Below, piece by piece: positions 22,578 through 31,856 of a stretch of DNA of 64,000 nucleotides; position 1 is the first letter of the stretch, and the number at the start of each line of letters is the position of its first letter. The notes beneath the pieces were generated by a model. It did no database searches. It saw nothing but the letters and a program-made list of their open reading frames with translations, and was not told where the DNA came from. Position numbers and translations under genes: made by a program. The DNA comes from Puccinia triticina (taxonomy: Eukaryota; Basidiomycota; Pucciniomycetes; Pucciniales; Pucciniaceae): NCBI RefSeq assembly GCF_026914185.1, contig NC_070570.1:2790001-2854000 (forward strand). Direction: 5' to 3'.

Positions 22578-23630
22578 ATGGAACTCAAAAAGATCGCTGA
22601 CTTTACAGCGAACGGGACCAACCCGGTCAACCCAACAAAGAAGCAGGAATTCTACTTCAAGGGGTACGCCTGGAATACGCTAAAAAGCTATAACACTGCC
22701 GTCAAGAAACTCAAGAAAAGTCTGACCCAGAAATACCCAGAAGGTTTCAAACTCCCTCTCACAGACGACGATATTGAGATGTTCTGCTGTTGGGCTGGGA
22801 GAGACGACAATAACCCCGAGGGCCACGAAGTCGCTGCCACCACGCTGGTGAAATACCTATCGGGCCTCAAGGCGTGGCATTTATACCACAAGAAGCCCTA
22901 CCCAAGGCAGTGGGAGGAACGTATTGACATCTTCCTCAAAGCTTCAGCGAAAGCCAACGCGTCAACACCCAAGAAAGAGAAGAAAGAGGCGGTCCATCTT
23001 CACCACCTCTTCTTCCTAGCCAAACAACTGATCGAGGGTACCGCCGAAGAGAAGGCCACCCTAGATCTTGCACTCGTGGCGTTCTGGGGGATGGCAAGGT
23101 TAGCGGAACTGACCTATGAGTCAAAGGAGGGGTCGCTAGACAAGTCGATGAAGCTACTCACCTCCGATGTTTCCACAATCGATCCGACCCAAACTGTCCT
23201 AACACTGCGCAGCGCTAAGACTTGTAAACCTGGGGAGACACAACAGATAAAGCTGGCGAAGCTACCCCACGCTCTCTGCCCAACTCTGGCGGTTCAGAGG
23301 CGGCTGGACGAAGCCGGCGGCAAGAAAACCTCACTCTTTGGTTACAACGAAGACGGAGAACGCCGACACCTAACTCGAGCAGCAGTGATTTCGGTCCTAT
23401 CCAAGACATGGGCACGAGGCAGCTTTCACAAGCTATCCGGCCACTCATTCCGAGTGGGAGGGGCCTCCTTGCGCATGGCCCTAGGAATCAGCACCAAGGA
23501 GATATGCGCTCTAGGGCGGTGGCAATCTAACTGCTACAAGCTCTACATTAGGCAGTATTCCGCGGCTCATTTAGATCAATCTCTATCTTTACTGTCCACA
23601 TTGGAAGACAGATGGGTAAATGGAAGTTAA
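22578..23630 (+). CDS. Tyrosine recombinase of DIRS element
   Basis: An open frame of 350 codons from ATG 22578 (frame open from 22557). A SAM-like N-terminal domain (FYFKGYAWNTLKSYNTAVKK) is followed by the catalytic domain: first Arg in WGMARLAELTY, then HSFRVGG (His-x-x-Arg), a Trp in LGRWQSNCY, and a nucleophile Tyr candidate in YIRQYS. These are the R...HxxR...Y residues of the superfamily, which inserts the circular DIRS cDNA. This is the only uninterrupted protein of the element, ending at TAA 23628-23630. Confidence 0.88.
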   Translation: MELKKIADFTANGTNPVNPTKKQEFYFKGYAWNTLKSYNTAVKKLKKSLTQKYPEGFKLPLTDDDIEMFCCWAGRDDNNPEGHEVAATTLVKYLSGLKAWHLYHKKPYPRQWEERIDIFLKASAKANASTPKKEKKEAVHLHHLFFLAKQLIEGTAEEKATLDLALVAFWGMARLAELTYESKEGSLDKSMKLLTSDVSTIDPTQTVLTLRSAKTCKPGETQQIKLAKLPHALCPTLAVQRRLDEAGGKKTSLFGYNEDGERRHLTRAAVISVLSKTWARGSFHKLSGHSFRVGGASLRMALGISTKEICALGRWQSNCYKLYIRQYSAAHLDQSLSLLSTLEDRWVNGS

Positions 23631-23856
23631 AAGCATGCGGACGAAGCAGCCTACTCAGGCATTTCGACCAAAAGGAGTGGGGTATTGTGCGAGGCTCAGG
23701 CTTTTGGTTTTACGCCAGAGTAGATGGGTCTAGCACTGATCCCCCACTCGCGTCTTTTTTCTTCTGCTCCGGGGGGTTTTCCCTCCTCTCAAGCCTCCGA
23801 AGCCCAGAATGAATTCTGGAGCGTCTCCAGAGGCTCGGGGGACACGGGGTGGAAAG

Positions 23857-23877
23857 CCCCCCCCCCCCCCCCCCCCC
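23857..23877 (+). repeat. Poly-C tract, 21 bp
   Basis: An unbroken run of 21 C in the 3' non-coding part of the DIRS element. Length is uncertain because such runs are error-prone in sequencing. Confidence 0.8.
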
Positions 23878-24090
23878 GACCCACACACGGCTGGCTTGAA
23901 GCAACCCTAACGGGCGCTTGGGCCAGCCTAGAGCGGGCGCTGGAAGCCTGCGCTGACGCGCTTGCTCAAAAATGTAAAGAAGAGAAATGAGTTGAGGGAG
24001 GGCTTCCGTAGCCCTCTTTGAGGGCACAAAGCTTGTCCCTCCCCCACCCACTAAGTCCCTGAGGGGCTTAGTCACGGTAGTTGCAAGGAA

Positions 24091-25037
24091 TGGATGCAAA
24101 AAACAAACGTAAAGGTGATACTTGTGAAAATATATCATCTTGATTGATTGGCTGTCCGTTTTCCCCGGCCATATACAACCAGAAGAAGAAGGGCCACTGG
24201 AAATTCACAGTCTCTAACTCGACTCACAATCACCGCCCCACCGCTGCCGTCGCCCACACTGTTCACCGTAAGCTCAGCAACACTCTCTACGAAGAAATAA
24301 AAAGACTTGGCAAGGCCGGATTGCAACCGGCACAAATACTTAAAAATGAAACAAATGAAGAAAGAAGAGAAGGAGCAACAAAAAAGGAAGAAAGAAGAGG
24401 AGAAGAAGAAGAAGGAACCAGCGCCCAAGAAGAGGAAACTCCCGGGCCAAAAGTCAAAGACCGCCAAGAACGTCGCTCTGTCTCCTTCTCCAACTCCTTC
24501 TCTGTTGCCATCTCCATCACCATCACCCTCCTCACCTGCGCTTCCTCCTCCTCCGCCGCCAAAAGCTTAAGTTCCGACAAAGCGCTTCAAACCAGCCCGT
24601 GTCGCGCCTAAGAAGCCAGATCCACCTTCCCCTTCCCCTCCTGTGAAATCAGTCTTGTCTTCCGCCGCCCCTCCGCTGCAATGTCTGTCCCGCGCTGCTG
24701 GGAAGATGCGAGCTCCGCCTTCCCCTTCCCCTCCTTTGCAATCAACCTCGTCTGCCCCCGCGCCTCCGCCGCAACGTCTGACCCGCGACACCGCTAAGAA
24801 GCCAGCTCCACCTTCCCCTCCTGCTCAATCAACCTCCTCTGCCCACGCCCCTCCGCCAAAATCAAGCCGGTTACCTCCTCCGCGAGCCACGCGAGTCCCT
24901 CCACCGCCAACAGCTCCAGTCCCTCCACCACCACCAGCTCCAGTCCCCCCACCACCATCCAAAGAACCAGTTGACCGACCAAATTGGCTCAATCAACTCC
25001 CAGTCATCATCAGAACCTCAGTCAAGCAGATCCTTGA
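24091..25037 (+). pseudogene. FAR1/OTU gene, middle part
   Basis: After the DIRS, the FAR1 finger resumes in frame: NKRKGDTCENISS, a TGA where Arg is expected (24141-24143), then LIGCPFSPAI, KKKGHWKF, HNHRPT, the C2H2-like end of the finger. A short helix (LYEEIKRLGKAGLQPAQIL) follows and then, after a frame change near 24345, a Lys/Glu-rich linker and a long Pro-rich region (PPPPPAPVPPPPS). The DDE transposase core that normally follows the finger is absent. It ends at NQLPVIIRTSVKQILDV, where the solo LTR enters. Confidence 0.65.
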
Positions 25038-25665
25038 TGTCAGCCTTAGAGTCAACTCAGCTGACCTAAAGTCTGCCTTTTTCTACTTTTTACATATGAA
25101 TTACTTCATATCTTTTTCATCTTAAGATATAACCTTTTTTTGACTTCATATTCTGCTTCCTCATGCAATTTTAACCCTAGTTACAACCTACCAATTCTTT
25201 GTAATTCTAATCCTTCCCTGAGTTATTGAGTTGTAGCGCGCCTGCACAGTTGTGACGTGTCAGCGCTACCAGGTGCGCCAAACCACATTTACATATGTAA
25301 ATTACATAAGCAAACTGTGAAAATTTTCGTAGTCAGGATCCCCCTTGCCTGAGGCGGATCTGCAGACTTCAGCACACCAGAACCACACCCCAGATAACCC
25401 CAGGATCACCATCAAAGAGTTTACAACACTCCCAGTATACCTACCGTCACAGGCGCCTAGGATATTGACAGTAAGTAACCTCTTTCACTGAACCTTGTTT
25501 ATCTCAGAGGTACAACTCTGTGTCTTGCTTGATCTGCTCTTCTTTGCTGGCCTTTGCCTTATCCTTGATCACAGGGCTGTCCCTGCTTAACATCATTCTT
25601 TTTCTGTGGTTTTTGAAAGAAACAAACCACATAGGTTTCCCTTTAAAGAACCTTGACTATCCAGA
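25038..25665 (+). repeat. Solo Gypsy LTR inside the OTU coding region
   Basis: It starts TGTCAGCCTTAGAGTC and follows the Gypsy LTR at 54046 closely for about 450 bp (shared blocks AATTTTCG, GTCAGGATCCCCCTTGCC, CAGGCGCCTAGGATATTGAC), then diverges. The right border (about 25560-25670) is approximate and I see no clean duplication. Removing it joins ...KQILDV to KSDGHCG, so it interrupts the gene exactly before the OTU active site. Confidence 0.7.
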
Positions 25666-25673
25666 AGGAAGCT

Positions 25674-26531
25674 AAAAGTCAAGTCAGATGGCCATTGTGG
25701 ATTTTGTGCAGTGGCATGGTGCTTGGGGAATGGTCAGGGCGCTTGGAGTGCAGTCCGAGAAGCTCTAGCCGACGAAATCAGCAAACAAGGCAAGTGGTAC
25801 GTGAAGTTGGGACATTTCCACAACATCAAGTTGACTCTGGCCAGAATAAATGTAAGAGTCCCGTTTGGACTCTTCACTAAAGGTTGTAAGGATGGCGCTG
25901 AGAACTCGTCTCGAGGTTTCTAGTGCCCAAGTAAGTGTATTGCATATGAAGGACTGACTCAGAGAGAATGACAATCAGTTCTCTGCTAGGAAGAAGAAAA
26001 GGGAAAGATAAAGGAAATAAGAGAGAGCAGCTTACCTGACTCAGAGAGAATGACAATCAGTTCTCTGCTGAGCCAGGGAAGAGAGGAAGAGAGGCTATGT
26101 AGCTGTATGTGACATGTAATGGTTCCTTGTGAGCCTCGAGGGAGGGAGGGGGTTTACAATAAACTTTTCCAGTACCAAAGGTTGCGGTATGGCTCATTGG
26201 ATGGCGATGCCCTCCTCCCGCGAAGCACTGGCCAACACTTTCCAACGGCCAGTTCTTTATTTCACTGAAGAGTGGTCTCAAACTTTCCTTCCCTCCTTCT
26301 GCCCTCCTAACAACAACCCCCCAATCTTCTTGGCTTTCATCCGGCGACTTGATCACTTTGTGGCCCTAGAACTATCCTCCCCTGACGTCTTCCCTGCCCC
26401 TTCCCTACAAAAGAGCTGGAAGCTAAATGCCAACCCAGAGGCACGAGGTTGGGAGGCAAGATACTCTGATTGTTTTGCTCAAACAGGTGGAAGAAAGCTC
26501 CTCTTTCCTGATAAGAGTGGTAAATTTTACT
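25674..26531 (+). pseudogene. OTU-like cysteine protease domain
   Basis: KSDGHCGFCAVAWCLG holds the Asp and nucleophile Cys of the OTU family (D-G-x-C). The domain continues to a TAG near 25921, is broken by about 240 bp of non-coding sequence with a 34-bp direct repeat (25954-25987, 26036-26069), then resumes (MAHWMAMPSSREALANTF, PVLYFTEEWSQTFLP) to the catalytic His region LDHFVALEL and ends at TAG 26531. OTU enzymes remove ubiquitin. This one is the C-terminal module of the FAR1/OTU protein. Activity as read is impossible unless the break is an intron. Confidence 0.78.
25954..26069. repeat. 34-bp direct repeat pair
   Basis: Identical 34-nt copies begin CTGACTCAGAGAGAATGACA at 25954 and 26036. 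Each is also weakly palindromic (CTCAGAGAGAA / TTCTCTGCTGAG). They bracket an A/G-rich spacer within the break of the OTU domain. Confidence 0.85.
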
Positions 26532-26734
26532 AGTATTTCCATTTGTAGTTTTCCTGTATTGGTGGTTGTTCTAGTCTTTTTTGAATAAATATTGTCATTA
26601 TTCCTCTCTAGTGTTTTTTGAATAAACACTGTTTTTGTTTTATTGTCCTTATTATTTCTGGCAGCTCTGAGAGTTTGTGTCATCAAACATGAGGTACAAA
26701 TTGTGTGCTGGTAGGGAGCATGTCTATTGTGGAG

Positions 26735-27260
26735 CTGCACCCCTCATATCTCATGTTCTGATGGCACACTAATACCACAAACCTTATAGCGCAGAGGAGT
26801 TACAGTCTTGAAATATCCCTGAAAATTTTAGAATGTTTGGGTGTGTAACACAAAAGTTACACAGTTAGCAGTCATTTCCTACTAAGCATTTGGCACGCTC
26901 CTTATGTTTCATGTTCTGATGGAACAATAATGCCAAAGATTTTATATCACAGAGTTTATGCAGTCTTAAGATATATGCCTGAAATTTGTGGACATTTTGG
27001 GTGTGCAACACAAAAGTTACACAGTTAGCAGTCACTTCCTACTAAGCATTTGGCACGCCCCTTATGTGTCATGTTCTGATGGAAAAATAATGCCAAAGAT
27101 TTTATATCACAGAGTTTATGCAGTCTTAAGATATATGCCTGAAATTTGTGGACATTTTGGGTGTGTAACGCAAAAGTTACACAGTCAGCAGTTATTTTCC
27201 TACTAATTTTGGCGCACATCCCTTATATTTCATTTTCTGATGGGACAATACTGCTAAAAC
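26735..27260. repeat. 160-bp tandem repeats
   Basis: About three units with a 160-bp period, marked by TTTGGCACGCYCCTTATG at 26889 and 27049, plus diverged partial units at each side. They lie between the OTU stop and the right TIR. No ORF. Confidence 0.8.
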
Positions 27261-27356
27261 TTTCAGTATTGTCTTTTTATATTTGTTTCTCTGTGCTCTC
27301 ACATTTTTAAGCATGTGGTAGATGGGAGAAAGAAGTTATGGTTGTTCATGAATAAG

Positions 27357-27541
27357 CAAAAATATTCATAAATATTAGTGGGGACAACTCCCAAAATAAA
27401 ATTATTTTGGGTCGACGCCTCCCAAAAAGGCCGTACCCAAAAAAAGGGTCTAGTTTGACGTCGAGCGCTGGTCAAAAAATAGTTGCGCGGACGTATGGGA
27501 TTTGTTTTCCCAAAAAGTTGGGAGTCGTTTTTCCAAGACCC
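27357..27541. repeat. Right TIR of the large Mutator-like element
   Basis: Inverted partner of 13744-13925, ending CCAAGACCC next to the TATTTTTT duplication. Confidence 0.88.
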
Positions 27542-27899
27542 TATTTTTTTATCAGTTGTTACTCAGGAAGAGAAAAATTAGCTTACTGATTAAAGCTCTA
27601 GCAATTAGAACTCACATTATCCAAGTTTATTAAATTCACAAAAACAGAGCAAAAAAGATGTAAGTTTTGGTGTGCAGCCACATGATGGCCACTGTTGAAT
27701 AGATTATCCCCGAACACTATGTGCCATGGATAGACCCTCCAGCTTGTGACAGTGCAACAAGTAAAAAAGAGCCAGCATTTTTTAAAATCAAGCAGGGGCC
27801 TATCCAAGCGAAGTAGGGGGTCTGCAGGGAGGGGCCAGGACAAAACCGGAACCCCTGGGGAACTTCCATCACAGCCCACACCTCCCCTCTTTTTATGTC

Positions 27900-28800
27900 C
27901 GCAGGTCAAGGACTATTTTCCCAAATCACCTCGACATTCATCACCATCCCCTGCGCCTGCTGTTTCCATAATCAAACCACGCAACCGTGCGCCTCCTGCT
28001 TGGCGCTCACGATTCAACTCTCAAACTGGGTTACTGGCCTGGTCAATTTGCCTCCACCCTTGCCATCGCTCATGGATGCCAACACCTCAGGAGGTCATTC
28101 AAAACGTCACTGCCACACCATCCAGCAACAAGCATCCCCCACCACCCACACCACAACTATCCCCTGAACCATCACCTCCCAGCTCCCATCGTCACCACGG
28201 GGTTCCAAGACTCTTCTGTGCCCTCGCGCCTCTCCTATCTCCTACATGCATTTGGCAACGGCCTTGACTCGGTCTCCTCGCACGCCTACTACGACATGGA
28301 TGCCGCCTTTGGAGTTTGTGGAGGAGGGGGACCAAGTGGTCAGATACATCGCTGGCCAAATCATCGGCCGGGGTGGCTTCAGTGTCGTACGCAAGGCCCG
28401 CCATCCAGTCACTGAGCAGCGGGTTGCGGTCTACGTTGTCCAACGGGCTCCTTCTCCTAGATACGCACAGCAAAAGTCATGCTTCTCTCTTCAGCCAGTC
28501 TCCCCTCCATCAGCTCTCGTGACCATTCCTCGTTGGTGGCCATGACCATCATCGGACACCTCATCAACTCTACCCACCTGCCCCTGCCAACGAGTGTGAC
28601 CGAGGGTCTGGCGAATGCGCTGCTCAAGCAGGAGATCTGGGTCTGGTCCAATCTGACCGTCTCTTCTCCAACTCCACGAGACGCCCACCCAGACTCTACT
28701 GTTTGTGCCGATGTGCAAAGACGGCGACATGCTCAAGCTGAACCTGCACGAGCATACAAGCTCTACAGGCTCTTTGCCTGGCCCTCCTGAACCTCCTCAT
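27900..28800 (+). pseudogene. Ser/Thr protein kinase fragment
   Basis: Kinase N-lobe signatures occur in shifting frames: a glycine-rich loop GQIIGRGGFSVVRKA near 28365, followed by RVAVYVV where the ATP-binding Lys of V-A-x-K should be; a helix C-like LLKQEIWVWSNL near 28625; a hinge-like TLLFVPMCKDGDMLKL near 28700. Upstream is a Pro/Ser-rich stretch (KDYFPKSPRHSSPSP). Frameshifts separate the blocks and the C-lobe is absent. It is a decayed copy of a fungal kinase gene, possibly carried here by a transposon. Confidence 0.6.
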
Positions 28801-29005
28801 CCTCATCCCCCTCGCCTCTGGGCCTGTCTTCCTCTGCCACCAGCGGTGCTTTGTTGTTGGGTGGTGGCATGTAGTTACAAATGAAACTATGAAATTACAA
28901 GATATACACGCACTAACTGAGCGGCAGCCCCTCTCGAGGGGCATTGTCTGGGTTGCAAGGATAAAAGGGGACCCAAATGTGAGGGCCGGCATCGACCGAG
29001 ACTGA

Positions 29006-29107
29006 GAGCAATCCAATCAAATAAAGCCCGACTGGGGTGGCCGCTCCAAGAGCAATTCAATCAAATAGAGCCCGACTGGGGTGGCTGCTCCAAGAGCAAT
29101 CCAATCC
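29006..29107. repeat. 44-bp tandem repeat
   Basis: Two full units and a partial one begin GAGCAATYCAATC at 29006, 29050 and 29094, each containing CCCGACTGGGGTGGC. Confidence 0.8.
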
Positions 29108-29119
29108 GGGCCCGAACGC

Positions 29120-29370
29120 AGCGGCCCGAAACACACTTTAAAGGGCCTTTGAAGGACTGTTCAAATCATTCCGAAGCGCCTTCAGAGTCGGCATTTGAAG
29201 GCGCGTCGAAGTCGACATCCTTCAAATCTTTTTTGAAAAAGATTCAAAGGATCTTTGGCAGGCATTTGGTGCCAATTCAAAGGAAACATTTCCTCTGCAA
29301 TGGCTCCAAAGGGCATTTGAATGCCCTTGCAGGGCTTATGAGTAGTTCCGAACTACTCATAAGCCCTGTG
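29120..29370. repeat. Hairpin-dense TTTGAA block with 17-bp perfect palindrome
   Basis: Short inverted pairs built on TTTGAA/TTCAAA recur through the block. It ends in a perfect stem: 29331-29347 (AGGGCTTATGAGTAGTT), loop CCG, 29351-29367. No coding sequence. Confidence 0.7.
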
Positions 29371-29583
29371 GACGTGCACAATTTTTAAAATGACTTCAGC
29401 CATGAAAAATAAGTTCATTTAATCTGATTTAAAATATTTTTTCCACTGGAGTTTAATCCATGAGAGCTTGCTGAAAACAAGTGCCAATCTCAGTAAATTC
29501 CAAATGAACTGCAAACATTTTTGCTGGCTGTGACCTTTCTAATGAGTAATTAACAATTTGAGTTGACTTGAGGGCACAGTTAA

Positions 29584-29779
29584 GGTGTTCAAAGTTGAAA
29601 TCATAAAATTTTCAATACATAAAATCATAAAATCATAAAACTTTCAAGTGATGATTTCATATGTACCATTCTAGAAATGTTGCTGTAATTTGAGTGTTTG
29701 GGTGGTACCTATTTTTTTCAGCTCAGAATTTTATGATTTTATGGTGTTATGATTTTATGCAAGTCAACTTTGAACACCC
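29584..29779. mobile_element. PIF/Harbinger-like MITE, copy 3
   Basis: GGTGTTCAAAGTTGA at the left and TCAACTTTGAACACC at the right, flanked by TAA on both sides (29581-29583, 29780-29782). The interior resembles copy 1 closely, including the GGTACATATGAAATC block in opposite order. Confidence 0.8.
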
Positions 29780-30113
29780 TAAGTATTGAATTTGTACCTG
29801 CACCTTTTCAAGTTTATTTCAAATTTTATTGAAACCAATCAAAAAAGAGAAATCTAACTTGGTTGGTGAAGTGTGGTGAAGGAGTCCAGGAGGATTCCCG
29901 GTGGGACCCATGTGGAGTACATATAGGCTAGCAAGAGCTGCGCCAGCCAAGGCAGACCGCAGACTTGGCCCACCCACGCCCCAACAGATAATTATTAATG
30001 TCAGTCTCCATGTTGGAATCCTGGACAACATTCAACATTTCAGAGGACAACAAGGCCAATCAGTTGAGCAAGTGATTCAGCGTCCAAACCGGCCATTGTG
30101 AAGTGTGGTGAAT

Positions 30114-30697
30114 CTAACTTAACTAATTCCCTCTCTGTATGGTGGGGGGACACTGTCCCGCAGGGAAAATACCAAGGAGGCACTTATGCAGTATTTTAAC
30201 ACTGTGGCCTGAGAGCATTCAAAATGGCAATTTTAAAGTTTTTGTAGTGCTGAGCAGCACCATTTTGGATTATGTCATGAGGTAATGGGGAAACAAAATA
30301 TGTACAACATCATGGAGAATCTTGTAACATATTTTTAGTGGCACTCAAATTCCTTTGTGATGACACCAATGTGTGTGCTTCATCCAGTTTTACACATCTT
30401 TCACCATACACAATCAAAAACTGATGATATTACAAAGAATTTTGCAGATCAACAAGAAGGGTTGGGGGTACATAGATGAGATTAGTACATACATGGTTCC
30501 AGAAATAAAAACTAGAAGCAAAATGTTGCAGAGACTTAGGTGTGAGGTTAATTATGAAAAATTCACCAACGGAAGCTGAAATGATCTCAGGTCATGGGGT
30601 CAACATAGCACGTGAGTCCCTCCTTCCGGTGAGCGGAATGCAAGCAGTTTTTTACAACTCTACAGTGGGACTGGAGGGAGGTACTTAGTTAATTTAG
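30114..30697. mobile_element. Mutator-like MITE, copy 2
   Basis: CTAACTTAACTAATTCCCTC at the left and a degenerate mirror ending TTAATTTAG at the right. The 9-bp flanks GTGGTGAAT and GTGGTGAAC match at 8 of 9 positions. Same family as 1831-2580. No coding sequence. Confidence 0.78.
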
Positions 30698-30947
30698 GTG
30701 GTGAACAAGGCCTTGTTGGGCACCAATTTAATGTGGATTGCTGTGAAATCTGATCAAGTTTTGCCAGAGCTGATCACATGTCACATAGATGCCAGGCAAA
30801 ATAACTCATATATCTCCAGATTATACCAGCTTTAAACAAGGCCTCAGACACTGAAGTAAGCAATATATCACTGATGGTGATAGCTTTTTGAATTTTGGCA
30901 TTCAAATGTTCAACATGCAAACTGTTGCAGGACTACCCCCTTAAGCA

Positions 30948-31177
30948 TGCAGCGGCGGAGCCGCCTTGGCCTCTAGTTATCAAGTAAAGCACATTGGCAA
31001 TCTAATCATTCATTATTTACTGAAACCAAAGCTGACTAAAATTATTATTATTTCTTTTAAAAAAGGAATCTTTATTTAATCGTGTTGTATTTCATCTCTT
31101 AAACACAGAACAAGATAGCTTGCAGATATTATCGCCTTTAAGGTATAACTAGAGGCCAAGGCGGCTTCGCCGCTGCA
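30948..31177. mobile_element. 230-bp MITE with GCGGC-hairpin TIRs
   Basis: A 33-bp TIR starting TGCAGCGGCGGAGCCGCC is mirrored with one mismatch at the right end. Each TIR contains its own small hairpin (GCGGC...GCCGC). The interior is AT-rich. I find no convincing duplication. Bases 31180-31710 downstream hold no recognisable gene. Confidence 0.82.
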
Positions 31178-31717
31178 CTCCCAGGTCCCAGTATCTAAGC
31201 TTTGTGGAATAATTGTGGTACTCATGGAGTACTCTGTGGATTGTCTATTTATTATGATGCCAAAATTATACTCCTAGCCTAAGTCTGAAAATTGAAATCC
31301 TCTTCCTCAGGATATACATACATAATTTTGAAAGAGATTAATTGATTGTAGACATTGATCTGACCAGAGTACTGTTTTCAAAGTTTTATTTAATCCACAA
31401 GGAGGTGGAATTTATTTCTATGATTGAGATCCCCAAGTTCTCTCAGGCTGGTCTTCAGGCTGTACAGTTGCGCGCAGCATTCCACTGTACAAGGTTTTTG
31501 GCTGGTCCCAAATGTTGGGGCCCAAAACCTAAAAAATATGGGTTTTCACGTGTTTTTGGGCGGCTGGGACATGGTATGGTGTCCTAGCTATGGATTTAGA
31601 CCCACCAGACCCTCCTGAAAGCACTGCATGTCAAAACTTGTAGTTATTTGGGTGGGAGCTGGGTGATTGAAAAAATGTGATGTTTGGGTGATTGCAAGGG
31701 TGGGTGGAAATGGTTTA

Positions 31718-31841
31718 TGTAGAGCGAGTAAAAGGAATAGTGCGGACAGGGGGAATCAAACCCGCATCTCCCCAATGCATGCTGGTTTCTCTACCGTTGA
31801 GCTATATACACAAGTGTGAGGTAACATATACTACCTCTACA
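31718..31841 (-). repeat. TRIM 3' LTR
   Basis: 124 bp, ends TGTAGAG...CTCTACA. It carries the diverged tRNA-like sequence at 31742-31811. Confidence 0.82.
31742..31811 (-). ncRNA. tRNA-like sequence in TRIM 3' LTR
   Basis: Same 70-nt layout as 33601-33670: A box TAGCTCAACGG kept, B box GGTTTGATTCC. The acceptor stem keeps six of seven pairs and the anticodon stem is weak. It is a diverged copy of the one in the 5' LTR. Confidence 0.55.
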
Positions 31842-31856
31842 CACCCCCTGTACACC

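Larger units (their letters stand above)
18199..24090 (+). mobile_element. DIRS-like tyrosine-recombinase retrotransposon
   Basis: Gag-like exons, RT plus RNase H, then a tyrosine recombinase, all on the plus strand: the DIRS gene set, with no integrase or aspartic protease. It sits between two halves of the FAR1 finger of the host gene, so its borders are bracketed to within about 20 bp. No target duplication is seen, as expected for recombinase-mediated insertion. I could not recognise the split or inverted terminal repeats. Gag and pol carry several TGA stops and one frameshift, while the recombinase frame is intact. Confidence 0.82.
13744..27541 (+). mobile_element. Large Mutator-like TIR element enclosing FAR1/OTU gene
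   Basis: Terminal inverted repeats of about 185 bp begin GGGTCTTGGAAAAAC at 13744 and are mirrored at 27541, well conserved along their length. They are flanked by TATTTTTT on both sides (13736-13743, 27542-27549). The only plus-strand gene of the original element seems to be the FAR1-finger/OTU pseudogene (17684-26531). Subtracting the nested DIRS, CACCAGG, solo-LTR and DIRS-like insertions leaves about 5-6 kb. The link between TIRs and gene rests on position. The 8-bp duplication lies in a T-run, so 9 bp is possible. Confidence 0.75.

Noticed and set aside
23857..23877. Poly-C run as a biological signal
   Set aside because: No context supports a role, and homopolymer length is unreliable.
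24307..24570. Separate Lys-rich small protein
   Set aside because: Best explained as the basic linker of the FAR1/OTU gene after a frame change, between the finger and the Pro-rich region.
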